A stretch of 64,000 nucleotides of DNA. Origin: Sipunculus nudus (taxonomy: Eukaryota; Annelida; Sipuncula; Golfingiida; Sipunculidae). Both the position numbers and the translations under genes were made by a program. The notes below the pieces were generated by a model. That model did not search any database and had not been told where the DNA came from. It saw nothing but the letters and a program-made list of their open reading frames with translations. This document shows positions 8,771-17,514 of the stretch, in pieces (positions within the stretch are counted from its first letter, which is position 1; each line of letters starts with the position of its first letter). The stretch is taken from the NCBI GenBank assembly GCA_026874595.1, contig JAPPUL010000068.1, forward strand, positions 1,627,001 through 1,691,000. Reading direction: 5' to 3'.

Positions 8771-9259
8771 GTGGAAAATGGTTTTAAAGGTTTTTTGACA
8801 ACAAAGATAGATAGTCTAATAAACTGGTCACGTAAGAACTCTCTATGGCCAATGCCCTTTGGGGTTGCATGTTGTGCAATAGAGATGATGGCAGTATTAT
8901 GTTCAAAATATGACATGTCACGCTTTGGAGCGGAGGTAATAAGGTTCTCTCCGAGGCAGTCAGACTTGCTATTAGTATCAGGCCGGATATCAATAAAGAT
9001 GATGCCAGTATTAATAAAGATTTATGAACAGATGCCAGAACCTAAGTGGGTACTAAGTGTTGGTGCGTGTTGTTCAAGTGGAGGAGTTTTTGATACCTAT
9101 ACACTAATACAAGGTATAGATCAATTTATCCCTGTGGATGCATATGTTCCGGGTTGTCCTCCTCGTCCGGAGGAGTTTCTTGATGCACTTTTGTATATAC
9201 AAAACAAGATATCTGGAGATAAAGTAAGCAGTGGTTCCTATGGTAAATGGAAAGTTTAG
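8771..9259 (+). CDS. nuoB: NADH-quinone oxidoreductase subunit B (cluster N2)
   Basis: Carries the terminal [4Fe-4S] cluster N2 that reduces quinone. The ligands are visible: the adjacent pair Cys34-Cys35, Cys100 (GACC) and Cys129 (PGCPP). Length 162, normal. The start is GTG at 8771, preceded by AAAGGAGG. It follows nuoA and precedes nuoC, as in other complete operons. Confidence 0.96.
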   Translation: MENGFKGFLTTKIDSLINWSRKNSLWPMPFGVACCAIEMMAVLCSKYDMSRFGAEVIRFSPRQSDLLLVSGRISIKMMPVLIKIYEQMPEPKWVLSVGACCSSGGVFDTYTLIQGIDQFIPVDAYVPGCPPRPEEFLDALLYIQNKISGDKVSSGSYGKWKV

Positions 9260-9337
9260 AAGCTATAGTTTGGGAATATAGAAAAGTTAAGAACTAGTTA
9301 AGAGATATAGAACAAAAGATGTTATATGGTAGATTAG

Positions 9338-9967
9338 ATGGAAGATAATGGGCAACAAAGGGATAAGAAAGAGGATATAAAAGAGGATATAAAAGAGGAT
9401 ATAAAAGGGGATATAAAAGGGGATATAAAGAAGAAGCTATTAACTGATATAGGAGAGCTGCTAAGAGGTGGGGAGGTGTATGAGGAAGGGGACATGTTGT
9501 CGCTTGATATAAGCGGTGAAGATATACAAAAGGTTGCCTCTTTGCTAAGGCTTGGAGAGGGTCTTGAGTTTAGTTTATTGGTAGATATCCTGGGTATAGA
9601 TTATAGTGAATATGGCACTGTGCGTAATAAGGCTTCTGATGAGAGGTATGCGGTCGTATATATATTTTATTCATTAATATATGACTTACGTCTTAAGGTG
9701 AGGAGTTTTGTTAAGTGTGCGGAGAAAGGTGTTCCGACGATATGCGGAATATACAAGGGTGCGATATTAACGGAACGTGAAGTTTATGATATGTACGGGA
9801 TAAACTTTGTAGGACATCCGGATTTAAAGAGGTTGCTTATGCCGGAAGATTATGAGGGTTATCCGCTTAGGAAGGACTATCCTCTACGTGGGCGAGGAGA
9901 GAGGTCAAGTTTCCCAAAATATAATATATATAATAAGCTTAAAGGGCAAGTAGATGGCAGTGGTTAG
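9338..9967 (+). CDS. nuoC: NADH-quinone oxidoreductase subunit C (30-kDa)
   Basis: Peripheral-arm subunit. The core is typical: [20 protein letters not shown], then [17 protein letters not shown]. It is not fused to nuoD, unlike in enterobacteria. The N-terminus is unusual: residues 8-33 are an acidic/basic tract made of five 4-residue units (EDIK, GDIK), encoded by an in-frame 12-bp tandem repeat. This tract is not part of the family core, which begins at about residue 33. The annotated ATG lies before the repeat; a later start is possible but I see no good alternative. Confidence 0.93.
   Translation: MEDNGQQRDKKEDIKEDIKEDIKGDIKGDIKKKLLTDIGELLRGGEVYEEGDMLSLDISGEDIQKVASLLRLGEGLEFSLLVDILGIDYSEYGTVRNKASDERYAVVYIFYSLIYDLRLKVRSFVKCAEKGVPTICGIYKGAILTEREVYDMYGINFVGHPDLKRLLMPEDYEGYPLRKDYPLRGRGERSSFPKYNIYNKLKGQVDGSG
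9371..9430 (+). repeat. 12-bp in-frame tandem repeat in nuoC
   Basis: Five consecutive 12-bp units of GAGGATATAAAA; units 4 and 5 begin GGGG and unit 5 ends AAAG. Each unit encodes (E/G)DIK. Gain or loss of a unit keeps the reading frame, so the subunit can vary in length without inactivation. Confidence 0.92.
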
Positions 9968-10025
9968 AAGAGTCTAAGCGGTTAAAAACAGTTAGTTAGG
10001 CTAAAGGGTAATAAATAAAAGGCTA

Positions 10026-11270
10026 ATGAAAGAGACATATAAAAGGGTGCATGGCTATGATATAGAGGGAGAAAGGGAGGAAGGCAGCTCAACAATAACA
10101 TTAAATGTAGGGCCGTCGCATCCGTCAACACATGGAACATTGCGCCTAATAGTTAAAACAGATGGAGAGCGGATAGTTAATGTTGAACCTGAGATAGGGT
10201 ATCTGCATACAGGGTTTGAGAAGCTTGGGGAGTATAGAAGTTATAATCAATTCATAACAGTCACAGATAGGATGAACTATATATCGCCGTTAAATAATAA
10301 TATAGGTTATGCGGTAGCAGTAGAGGATTTGCTAGGAATAGAGATACCGGTTAGGGCTCAAATTATACGTGTTATCATGGCAGAATTATCACGGATAGCA
10401 GATCATATAGTATGCGTAGGGCTTCAGGGTATGGATCTTGGAGCATTTAGTGTATTTTTGTGGACTTTTGTAGAAAGAGAACGGCTTTATGATATATTTG
10501 AAGCAGTAACAGGAGCCCGTCTTACAACGAGCTACACGCGGGTAGGAGGGCTTGCCTTTGACGTACCGCTTGATTTTGAAAAGCGAGTTAATGGGGTATT
10601 AAAGAGTATAGAGGGATGTATAAAGGAGACGGAAATAATGCTATCTCGCAATAGGATATTTATGGATCGGACTCAAGGAATAGGAGTACTTAGCAAAGAG
10701 TCTGCATTAAATTATGGTGTTACAGGTCCTGTATTGCGTGGGAGTGGGGTGGGATATGATATTCGGAAAGCGAAGCCTTATTTGTGTTATTCTGAGATAG
10801 ATTTTGTGGTACCGGTTGAGGATGAGGGAGATAGTTATGCAAGATATATAGTGAGGATAGAGGAGATGAAAGAGAGCGTAGGTATAATACGGCAAGGACT
10901 TAAGCTTTTAAAAGGGACAAAAGGGGATAGGATAAATTATTATAGTAACAAACACGTATTGCCGGATAAAGATGCAGTTTATGAAGATATGGAGTCATTG
11001 ATACATCATTTTAAGGTAACAATGCCAGGGGATGAGCATGGAATAAACGCACCTTGTGGAGAATGTTATTCGAGTACAGAGTCCCCTAATGGAGAACTTG
11101 GTTTTTATATAATAAGTGATGGGGCAAGCAGTCCCTATCGAGTACGAGTTAGGCCGCCGTCATTGCTAAATTATCAGTGTTTTAGCGAGATAGCAAAAGG
11201 GCACTTAATATCCGATATACCGGCAATATTAAGCACATTAAACGTTATAGCGGGCGAGCTTGACAGATAA
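10026..11270 (+). CDS. nuoD: NADH-quinone oxidoreductase subunit D (49-kDa)
   Basis: With NuoB it forms the quinone-binding site of complex I. The 414-residue protein shows the family hallmarks: GPSHPSTHGTLR near residue 30, EIGYLHTGFEK, and the C-terminal RVRPPSLLN and ISDIPAI region. The last residues, GELDR, are the normal end of NuoD. ATG 10026 follows a purine-rich leader. The stop codon is only two bases from the nuoE start. Confidence 0.96.
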   Translation: MKETYKRVHGYDIEGEREEGSSTITLNVGPSHPSTHGTLRLIVKTDGERIVNVEPEIGYLHTGFEKLGEYRSYNQFITVTDRMNYISPLNNNIGYAVAVEDLLGIEIPVRAQIIRVIMAELSRIADHIVCVGLQGMDLGAFSVFLWTFVERERLYDIFEAVTGARLTTSYTRVGGLAFDVPLDFEKRVNGVLKSIEGCIKETEIMLSRNRIFMDRTQGIGVLSKESALNYGVTGPVLRGSGVGYDIRKAKPYLCYSEIDFVVPVEDEGDSYARYIVRIEEMKESVGIIRQGLKLLKGTKGDRINYYSNKHVLPDKDAVYEDMESLIHHFKVTMPGDEHGINAPCGECYSSTESPNGELGFYIISDGASSPYRVRVRPPSLLNYQCFSEIAKGHLISDIPAILSTLNVIAGELDR

Positions 11271-11272
11271 AT

Positions 11273-11776
11273 GTGTTAAAAAACGGGAGTTATAAAGAGA
11301 AATACATGCAAGAAATAACGCCATCAATAAAAGAAGAGGTAGAAGAGATACTAACACATTTCCCGAATAAGAAAGCGGCATTGTTGTCAGTTATGCGAGT
11401 AGTGGAACGAGAGGTTGGTTATCTAGAGCATGAGGAATGCGAATTTGTAGGGAAGCTGCTTGAGTTGTCGCCCTCGTATGTATATGGATTTTTAACATTC
11501 TACACACATTTTAAAAGATGTCATCATGGAAAGAATAGGATAATGGTATGTAGTACACTAATGTGTGCTTTACGAGGTTCTGAAGAGGTGTTGAAATATT
11601 TAGAAGATAAGCTGGGAGTGGGTGTAGGAGATAAGAGTGCAGATGGTAAATATTCTCTTGAGAAGGTAGAATGTCTTGCAAGCTGCGACACAGCACCAGT
11701 TATGCAAATAGATGATAAATATCATGAAAATCTAACAAAAGATAAAATAGACGAAATACTATCAAAGCTAGAATAA
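11273..11776 (+). CDS. nuoE: NADH-quinone oxidoreductase subunit E (24-kDa, cluster N1a)
   Basis: Thioredoxin-like [2Fe-2S] subunit of the NADH dehydrogenase module. The four ligands are Cys93, Cys98 (VCSTLMC), Cys134 and Cys138 (CLASC). The open frame uses GTG at 11273, two bases after nuoD; ATG 11306 (residue 12, MQEI) gives a 156-residue product and is also plausible. NuoE and NuoF together show that this complex has the NADH-oxidising module. Confidence 0.94.
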   Translation: MLKNGSYKEKYMQEITPSIKEEVEEILTHFPNKKAALLSVMRVVEREVGYLEHEECEFVGKLLELSPSYVYGFLTFYTHFKRCHHGKNRIMVCSTLMCALRGSEEVLKYLEDKLGVGVGDKSADGKYSLEKVECLASCDTAPVMQIDDKYHENLTKDKIDEILSKLE

Positions 11777-11832
11777 CTAGTTTAATAAGGATTAAGCTTG
11801 AAAAGAAGGAAGTAATATAAGGGAGTAATATA

Positions 11833-13098
11833 TTGATAAAATTCGAGCCAGTTTTAACAAAGAATGTAGGAAACGAGAAAGCAAAAGAGCTATCGTATTA
11901 TGAGGCTGGGGGTGGGTATAAGGGGGCGAGGACAGCACTTTCAAAGGCTCCAAATGAAGTAACAGAACTAGTAAAAGCCTCAGGATTGCGAGGGCGTGGG
12001 GGTGCAGGTTTTCCAACTGGCTTAAAATGGAGTTTTATCCCAAAGGGAAAAAAGCCAGTATACTTATCCTGCAACGCAGATGAGAGTGAGCCTGGGACAT
12101 TTAAAGATAGGGCATTAATAGAATATGATCCTCATCAACTTTTAGAAGGAATTATAATATGTTGTTGGGCCATACAGTCTAACCAAGCCTATATATATAT
12201 AAGAGGGGAATTTGGGTATGGGTATAAAGTGCTTGTAGAGGCAATAGAGGAGGCAAGGGACAAAGGCTATATAGGGAAGGATATATTTGGGAGTGGATAT
12301 GATTTGGATGTATTTGTGGTTAGGGGAGCGGGGGCTTATATATGTGGTGAGGAGACGGCGCAGTTGACGTCGCTTGAGGGCTCGCGCGGTTATCCGAAGA
12401 TAAAGCCACCTTTCCCGGCAGTGCAAGGTCTTTTCGGGGCCCCGACGATAATAAATAACGTAGAGACATTATGTAATTTACCACATATAATAGAAAAAGG
12501 CTCAGATTGGCATAGAAGCTTTGGGACAGAGAAGAGTCCGGGTTTTAAGATATTCTCATTAAGTGGGCATGTAAAGAAGCCAGGTAATTATGAAGTACCG
12601 CTTGGGACAAAGTTAAGGGAGATAATAAATGAGTATGGAGGGGGGGTGATACCTGAGGGTAAGAGTGTTAAGGCAGTAATACCTGGCGGCTCATCGACTC
12701 CGATATTAAAAGGGGATCAGTTGGATATAAAGATGGATTATGAGAGTCTTTCTGAGGCTTCAAGCATGTTAGGGTCAGGAGGGATTGTTGTAATGAATGA
12801 AGATACGGATATGGTAGATGCGATATTAAACTTGATGAAATTCTATCATCATGAGTCCTGCGGACAGTGTACTCCATGTCGGGAGGGGACAGGGTGGCTT
12901 GAGAAGATATTATATCGTCTTAAGAAAGGAGAGGGCAAGAAAGAGGATTTGAATTTACTAAATGATATATGTAACAATATGCAAGGGAAGACGATATGTG
13001 TACTTGCGGATGCGGCAGCGATGCCAATGAGAAGCTATTTAGATGCATTTAGAGAAGAGTTTGAATCTCTTTTGGAAGTAGAACAAGTGGTAGAATAG
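11833..13098 (+). CDS. nuoF: NADH-quinone oxidoreductase subunit F (51-kDa, FMN and N3)
   Basis: The catalytic subunit that binds NADH and FMN. The glycine-rich GRGGAGFPTG is at about residues 54-63, with CNADESEPG following. The [4Fe-4S] N3 ligands are Cys343, Cys346, Cys349 (SCGQCTPC) and Cys389. The start is TTG at 11833, with AAGGGAG eight bases upstream. Length 421, normal. Confidence 0.96.
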   Translation: MIKFEPVLTKNVGNEKAKELSYYEAGGGYKGARTALSKAPNEVTELVKASGLRGRGGAGFPTGLKWSFIPKGKKPVYLSCNADESEPGTFKDRALIEYDPHQLLEGIIICCWAIQSNQAYIYIRGEFGYGYKVLVEAIEEARDKGYIGKDIFGSGYDLDVFVVRGAGAYICGEETAQLTSLEGSRGYPKIKPPFPAVQGLFGAPTIINNVETLCNLPHIIEKGSDWHRSFGTEKSPGFKIFSLSGHVKKPGNYEVPLGTKLREIINEYGGGVIPEGKSVKAVIPGGSSTPILKGDQLDIKMDYESLSEASSMLGSGGIVVMNEDTDMVDAILNLMKFYHHESCGQCTPCREGTGWLEKILYRLKKGEGKKEDLNLLNDICNNMQGKTICVLADAAAMPMRSYLDAFREEFESLLEVEQVVE

Positions 13099-13162
13099 GA
13101 GATAGGGTTAGGCGACAGGTTAAAGAGATGGACTTAGAGAGAGGATTTTACAAAGAGTCTTT

Positions 13163-13230
13163 ATAAAAGGGATAAAAGGGATAAAGGGATAAAGGGATAA
13201 AGGGATAAAGGGGATAAAGGGGATAAAGGA
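13163..13230 (+). repeat. 8-9 bp purine-rich tandem repeat before nuoG
   Basis: About nine imperfect units of ATAAAGGG or ATAAAGGGG fill the nuoF-nuoG gap, ending about 30 bases before nuoG. Each unit contains a Shine-Dalgarno-like AAAGGG. A change in copy number would alter leader length and could affect nuoG translation. Confidence 0.9.
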
Positions 13231-13259
13231 TAGAAAAAAGTAGCTTGAGGTTATTAAGA

Positions 13260-14810
13260 ATGGAGTTGAATGGAAAGAAACGTAAAAATATAGTATTAAA
13301 GATAGATGGGAAGGAGTATAGGAGTGAGGCAGGAAAGACAGTAATACAAGTATGCCATGAAAACGGTATAAAGGTTCCTCATTTTTGCTATCACAAAGAT
13401 TTGTCAATAGCGGGAAACTGCCGAATGTGCCTAGTGAATGTAAAAGGTATACCAAAGCCTGTGATATCGTGTGCAACGGTGGTATCAGAGGGCATGGAAG
13501 TTGATACAAAGTCTGAGTCGGTAATAAAGCTTCGAGAAAACATAATGGAGTTTTTGCTTATAAACCATCCATTAGATTGCCCAGTGTGTGACAAAGCGGG
13601 GGAGTGTACATTGCAGAATTATTCATATGATTATGGCTATGCCGCGGGACGATTTTCGGAAGGGAAGGAGGTAAAGGAGGTAAAGGATTTAGGAGAACAT
13701 GTAAAGTATTGGGGCAGTAGATGTATAGTGTGCACACGGTGCGTGCGTTTTACGGATGAGATAAGCGGGACAGGAGAGCTTAGCGTAGTGGGGAGGGGTG
13801 ATAAGTCTAAAATAGATATACATCCAAGCTATCCAATAAACAACGCCTTATCGATGAATGTAAATGATATATGTCCGGTTGGGGCATTAGTTAGTGCAGA
13901 TTTTCTTTACGAAGCCCGAGTATGGAATATGAGTCAGAAAAAGAGCATATGCAACATGTGCTCAGTGGGATGTAATGTACGAGTGGATGCACTTGATAAT
14001 AAGATAAAGCGAATAGTACCGATGGAAAATGAAGAAGTAAACAAGTCCTTCATGTGCGATTACGGTCGACTTAACTATGGGTATATATATTCTGAGAATA
14101 GATTAAAGCGTCCATATATGCAAGGAAAAGAAGTATCATGGACAGAGGCGTTATTTAGTTTAAAGGAAAGATTTGAGGATAAGGAATACGTATCGAGGTT
14201 GGGTATCGTGGTGTCGGCGTGGAGTAGTAATGAGGTTTTGTATATGTTAAAGGAGCTTCGGGATAAATATTTGGGAGGTAGCAAGATATATTTTTGTGGC
14301 AATGTAAAAGAAGAGGATGAGATATACCCAGGATTTAGGATAAGCGGCGATAAGAATCCTAATGTTTTAGGTATAAAGGTTATATATGGGATGGATGTTG
14401 CGGTGGGGGAGGATGTAAATTTAGGGGATGTGGTAAAGAATTTAATATATATAGGAGGGGTAGGGGAAGGGTACGTGCCTAAAGGAATAGGTAGCGTATC
14501 AAAAAATAGGTTTGAAGATATAGTAGTTATTGATTATATTAGGACAGAGTTTAGTCGAGGAGCAGATTTGGAGTTATCGATGTTGAGTCATTATGAGGAT
14601 AGTGGCAGTTATATAAATGACAAATATATCGTGCAAAGCTTTAAATCAGTAATAGAGCCTATGACCTATGGGCTTAGCGGCAGTGAGATTTTAAAAAGAG
14701 TTATAAGTCTTATGGGTGGGATTAGAGGAGAGGAAGATGCTTATCTTACCGAAAGGATTTACAATAAATTGAATGAGAAGCTAAAAAGGTATAAAGAGGT
14801 ATCGAAATAG
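13260..14810 (+). CDS. nuoG: NADH-quinone oxidoreductase subunit G (75-kDa)
   Basis: Iron-sulfur wire of complex I. The N-terminal ferredoxin domain holds the N1b ligands (CYHKD, CRMC). Next come the His-ligated cluster motif HPLDCPVCDKAGEC and a CIVCTRC...CPVG cluster. A C-x2-C-x3-C motif (CNMCSVGC) with a later Cys suggests an N7-type cluster at the start of the molybdopterin-like domain. At 516 residues it is shorter than E. coli NuoG (about 900), because the C-terminal molybdopterin-like part is cut down. I prefer ATG 13260 because GAGG lies nine bases upstream; TTG 13245 is the alternative. Confidence 0.93.
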   Translation: MELNGKKRKNIVLKIDGKEYRSEAGKTVIQVCHENGIKVPHFCYHKDLSIAGNCRMCLVNVKGIPKPVISCATVVSEGMEVDTKSESVIKLRENIMEFLLINHPLDCPVCDKAGECTLQNYSYDYGYAAGRFSEGKEVKEVKDLGEHVKYWGSRCIVCTRCVRFTDEISGTGELSVVGRGDKSKIDIHPSYPINNALSMNVNDICPVGALVSADFLYEARVWNMSQKKSICNMCSVGCNVRVDALDNKIKRIVPMENEEVNKSFMCDYGRLNYGYIYSENRLKRPYMQGKEVSWTEALFSLKERFEDKEYVSRLGIVVSAWSSNEVLYMLKELRDKYLGGSKIYFCGNVKEEDEIYPGFRISGDKNPNVLGIKVIYGMDVAVGEDVNLGDVVKNLIYIGGVGEGYVPKGIGSVSKNRFEDIVVIDYIRTEFSRGADLELSMLSHYEDSGSYINDKYIVQSFKSVIEPMTYGLSGSEILKRVISLMGGIRGEEDAYLTERIYNKLNEKLKRYKEVSK

Positions 14811-14824
14811 AAAACGTAATTCTA

Positions 14825-15889
14825 ATGCTCCTAAAGAGCGTAGTTATCGCAGTAATGGTAATAAGCACGGTTCCGATGTCGCTTTTGGCTGAGCGGCGTA
14901 TTTCGGCGTTTATACAAGACCGAATAGGTCCAAATAGGGTAGGACCATTTGGGATATTACAACCGCTTGCAGACGTATTTAAGTTTATCTTTAAGGAGGA
15001 TATAATTCCGGAGCGAGCAAATAAGTTTATCTACAACCTGGCACCAATCCTGGCCTTCATACCTCCGGTTATAGTATTTGGGGTAATTCCTTTTGCAAAT
15101 GTAAGTTGGGGGGAGGAGATAGGAGGAGTTGAATATTTAATAGGTAGTCATGGTAGCTTTGCGTTGTCAGACATAGGTGTAGGATTATTATTTGTACTTG
15201 CGGTAAGCTCAATAAGTGCATATGGGTTGTCGTATGGAGGGTGGTCGTCGTTCAGCAAGTATTCGTTAATAGGAGGACTTAGGTCCTCAGCCCAACTAAT
15301 TAGTTTTGAACTTGCAATGGGGCTTGCCTTAATAGGTATAATAATGTCATCAGGTAGTTTGTCATTAGATGATATAGTGATAGCGCAAAAGGGTTATTTA
15401 ATAGACTATGTCCCAGCTTGGTATGTCTTTCGTCAACCGCTTACGTTTTTTATATTTTTAATTACAGCATTCGCAGAGACAAATAGACTGCCTTTTGACA
15501 TGCCAGAAGCAGAATCAGAGCTTGTAGGGGGGTATCACACAGAATATAGTGGACTTAAGTTTGCAATGTTTTTCATGGGAGAATATATAGCAATGTTTTC
15601 TATATCAGCTTTAATGGTTACTTTGTTTTTTGGAGGCTGGTATTTACCTGGAATAGAAAATATTTTTCCCTATGCTGAGTATGGCCCTTGGATAGTAGGC
15701 TTAATATCGTTTGGAATATTTAGTTTGAAGGTAGGGATATTCATATTCTTTTTCATATGGGTACGTTGGACCTTGCCACGAGTTAGATGGGATCAGCTTA
15801 TGTATCAGGGCTGGGTGGTGCTTGTTCCGCTTGCAATATTTAATATATTGCTTATGGTATTTTTGCAATATTTTGGATTTAATGTGTAA
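14825..15889 (+). CDS. nuoH: NADH-quinone oxidoreductase subunit H
   Basis: Membrane subunit that forms the quinone tunnel. 354 residues with about eight transmembrane helices. The signature loops are visible: AERRISAFIQDRIGPNRVGP at about residues 22-41, the acidic ETNRLPFDMPEAESELV loop, and RWTLPRVRWDQLM near the C-terminus. It starts 14 bp after nuoG. Confidence 0.96.
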   Translation: MLLKSVVIAVMVISTVPMSLLAERRISAFIQDRIGPNRVGPFGILQPLADVFKFIFKEDIIPERANKFIYNLAPILAFIPPVIVFGVIPFANVSWGEEIGGVEYLIGSHGSFALSDIGVGLLFVLAVSSISAYGLSYGGWSSFSKYSLIGGLRSSAQLISFELAMGLALIGIIMSSGSLSLDDIVIAQKGYLIDYVPAWYVFRQPLTFFIFLITAFAETNRLPFDMPEAESELVGGYHTEYSGLKFAMFFMGEYIAMFSISALMVTLFFGGWYLPGIENIFPYAEYGPWIVGLISFGIFSLKVGIFIFFFIWVRWTLPRVRWDQLMYQGWVVLVPLAIFNILLMVFLQYFGFNV

Positions 15890-15939
15890 TATGCTGGTAT
15901 TTTGTGGGGATTAGATTTGATTTTAACGAGAGCAAATAG

Positions 15940-16407
15940 ATGAGAGAATATAAAAAGAAATATAAAAAGGTGAATTTTATAGAGAAGCTATACTTATTTA
16001 GTATAATAAGAGGGCTTTTGCATACATTGAAGCACCTTTTGAAAGTTAAGAAATTTACAATACAATATCCGGAGGAAAAACCAGAGTATTCAAGCCGATT
16101 TCGAGGTTTGCATAGGCTTAAGCAAGATGAAAAAGGACGTATAAAATGTGTTGCATGTTTCATGTGCGCAACCGCCTGCCCATCAAACTGTATATTTATA
16201 GAAGCAGCACCATCACCTGAAGGGTATGGTCCTGATAGAGAAAAGTATCCAGCATCTTTTACAATAGATGAGCTTAGGTGTATATTTTGTGGGTATTGCG
16301 TTGAGGCTTGTCCTTGTGATGCTATTGAGATGACTCATAAACATCCTGAGGTATATGGTAAGCGACAGGATTTTATATATGATCGACAAAAGCTTTTAGA
16401 CATGTAA
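15940..16407 (+). CDS. nuoI: NADH-quinone oxidoreductase subunit I (clusters N6a and N6b)
   Basis: An 8Fe ferredoxin-like subunit. Motif one is Cys70, 73, 76, 80 (CVACFMCATAC) and motif two is Cys114, 117, 120, 124 (CIFCGYCVEAC). The N-terminal amphipathic helix runs along the membrane arm. Length 155, typical. Confidence 0.96.
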   Translation: MREYKKKYKKVNFIEKLYLFSIIRGLLHTLKHLLKVKKFTIQYPEEKPEYSSRFRGLHRLKQDEKGRIKCVACFMCATACPSNCIFIEAAPSPEGYGPDREKYPASFTIDELRCIFCGYCVEACPCDAIEMTHKHPEVYGKRQDFIYDRQKLLDM

Positions 16408-16548
16408 TATTTATGAGAAATGAGATGCACAAAAGCGACTAGTTTGTCTAGATTATAATAAACTAGATTATAAAAAGATATAATTTAGGAAGGCAAAAAG
16501 TCTAAAAAGAAAGGCTTATATTAAAGATTAATTGATGGAGAGAAGAAT

Positions 16549-17193
16549 TTGGATAACCAGATAGTGCAGGAGGCACTATTTATCATATTTAGCATAAGTA
16601 CGATATCACTTGCACTACTTGTAATATATCTTAAAAATCCAATATATAGCTCAATAGCATTAATTGCGTCGTTTATCCCGATAGCGGGGATATATTTGTT
16701 AATGTCAGCTCCATTTGTTGCAATAATTGAGGTTTTAGTGTATGCGGGAGCGATAATGGTACTTTTTACTTTTGTTATAATGATGGTGGACTTGGGAAAG
16801 AAGGAATATGAGCTAGACAAGAGTATTATATATAAGCTCCTTTCTTTTGTATTAATATTGTCATTTTTAATAGTGCTTCCTCTGTTGCTTTTCTTTACCC
16901 CGCCTGATGTTAGTAATAAAAAGGCTGGATATACAAAAGCCTTTAATAAGACAGATTATAGTGATGTAGAAAGTTTAGGTAGGATTTTAGATAAAGAGAG
17001 TCTTGAAGAATTTGGTTCGACAAAAAAGATAGGGGAATATATCTTTGGCAAGACGGAAGAAACACAAGAGGCCACATTAAAAAATAACAGTGAAAGCATA
17101 GCAATAATCTCCTTTGAACTAACATCAATACTTATAATAGTATCAATAATAGGGGTTTTGATACTAGCAGGACGATATGGGAGGCAAAAATAG
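16549..17193 (+). CDS. nuoJ: NADH-quinone oxidoreductase subunit J
   Basis: Membrane subunit with five predicted helices. The conserved EVLVYAGAIMVLFTFVIMM segment is at about residues 60-80. TTG start behind GGAGAG. A hydrophilic insertion at about residues 112-170, between the last two helices, is longer than in many homologues. The stop codon abuts the nuoK start. Confidence 0.93.
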   Translation: MDNQIVQEALFIIFSISTISLALLVIYLKNPIYSSIALIASFIPIAGIYLLMSAPFVAIIEVLVYAGAIMVLFTFVIMMVDLGKKEYELDKSIIYKLLSFVLILSFLIVLPLLLFFTPPDVSNKKAGYTKAFNKTDYSDVESLGRILDKESLEEFGSTKKIGEYIFGKTEETQEATLKNNSESIAIISFELTSILIIVSIIGVLILAGRYGRQK

Positions 17194-17514
17194 TTGAACT
17201 TTTTTACTCTAAATAATAGCATAATACTAGGATTAATACTTTTTGGCATAGGAGCCTATGGAGTTATAACAAAGCGTAATTTGCTTGTAGTATTAATGAG
17301 TCTTGAGATAATGTTCAATGCGGTGGGACTAATAATAATTGCCTTTAATTATTTTAAATATTATCAAGCTGGAGCTGAGGCGGGACATTATTTTGTGTTA
17401 TTGATAATCGCGGTAGCAGCCTGTGAGGCGGCAGTTGGGCTTGCGTTGCTTGTTACAATATATAAAAACAAAAGAAAAATAGATGTAGATAATCTAACGG
17501 GACTACGGGGGTAG
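17194..17514 (+). CDS. nuoK: NADH-quinone oxidoreductase subunit K
   Basis: Small MrpC-like subunit, 106 residues, three helices. The conserved membrane glutamates lie in SLEIMFNA and in AACEAAVGLAL. TTG start immediately after the nuoJ stop; its own stop abuts the nuoL GTG, so J, K and L are tightly coupled. Confidence 0.95.
   Translation: MNFFTLNNSIILGLILFGIGAYGVITKRNLLVVLMSLEIMFNAVGLIIIAFNYFKYYQAGAEAGHYFVLLIIAVAACEAAVGLALLVTIYKNKRKIDVDNLTGLRG

Noticed and set aside
13120-13509. Reverse 129-residue ORF across the nuoF-nuoG gap
   Set aside because: Made of the antisense of the purine repeat (Phe-Ile-Pro repeats) and of nuoG; no independent coding signal.
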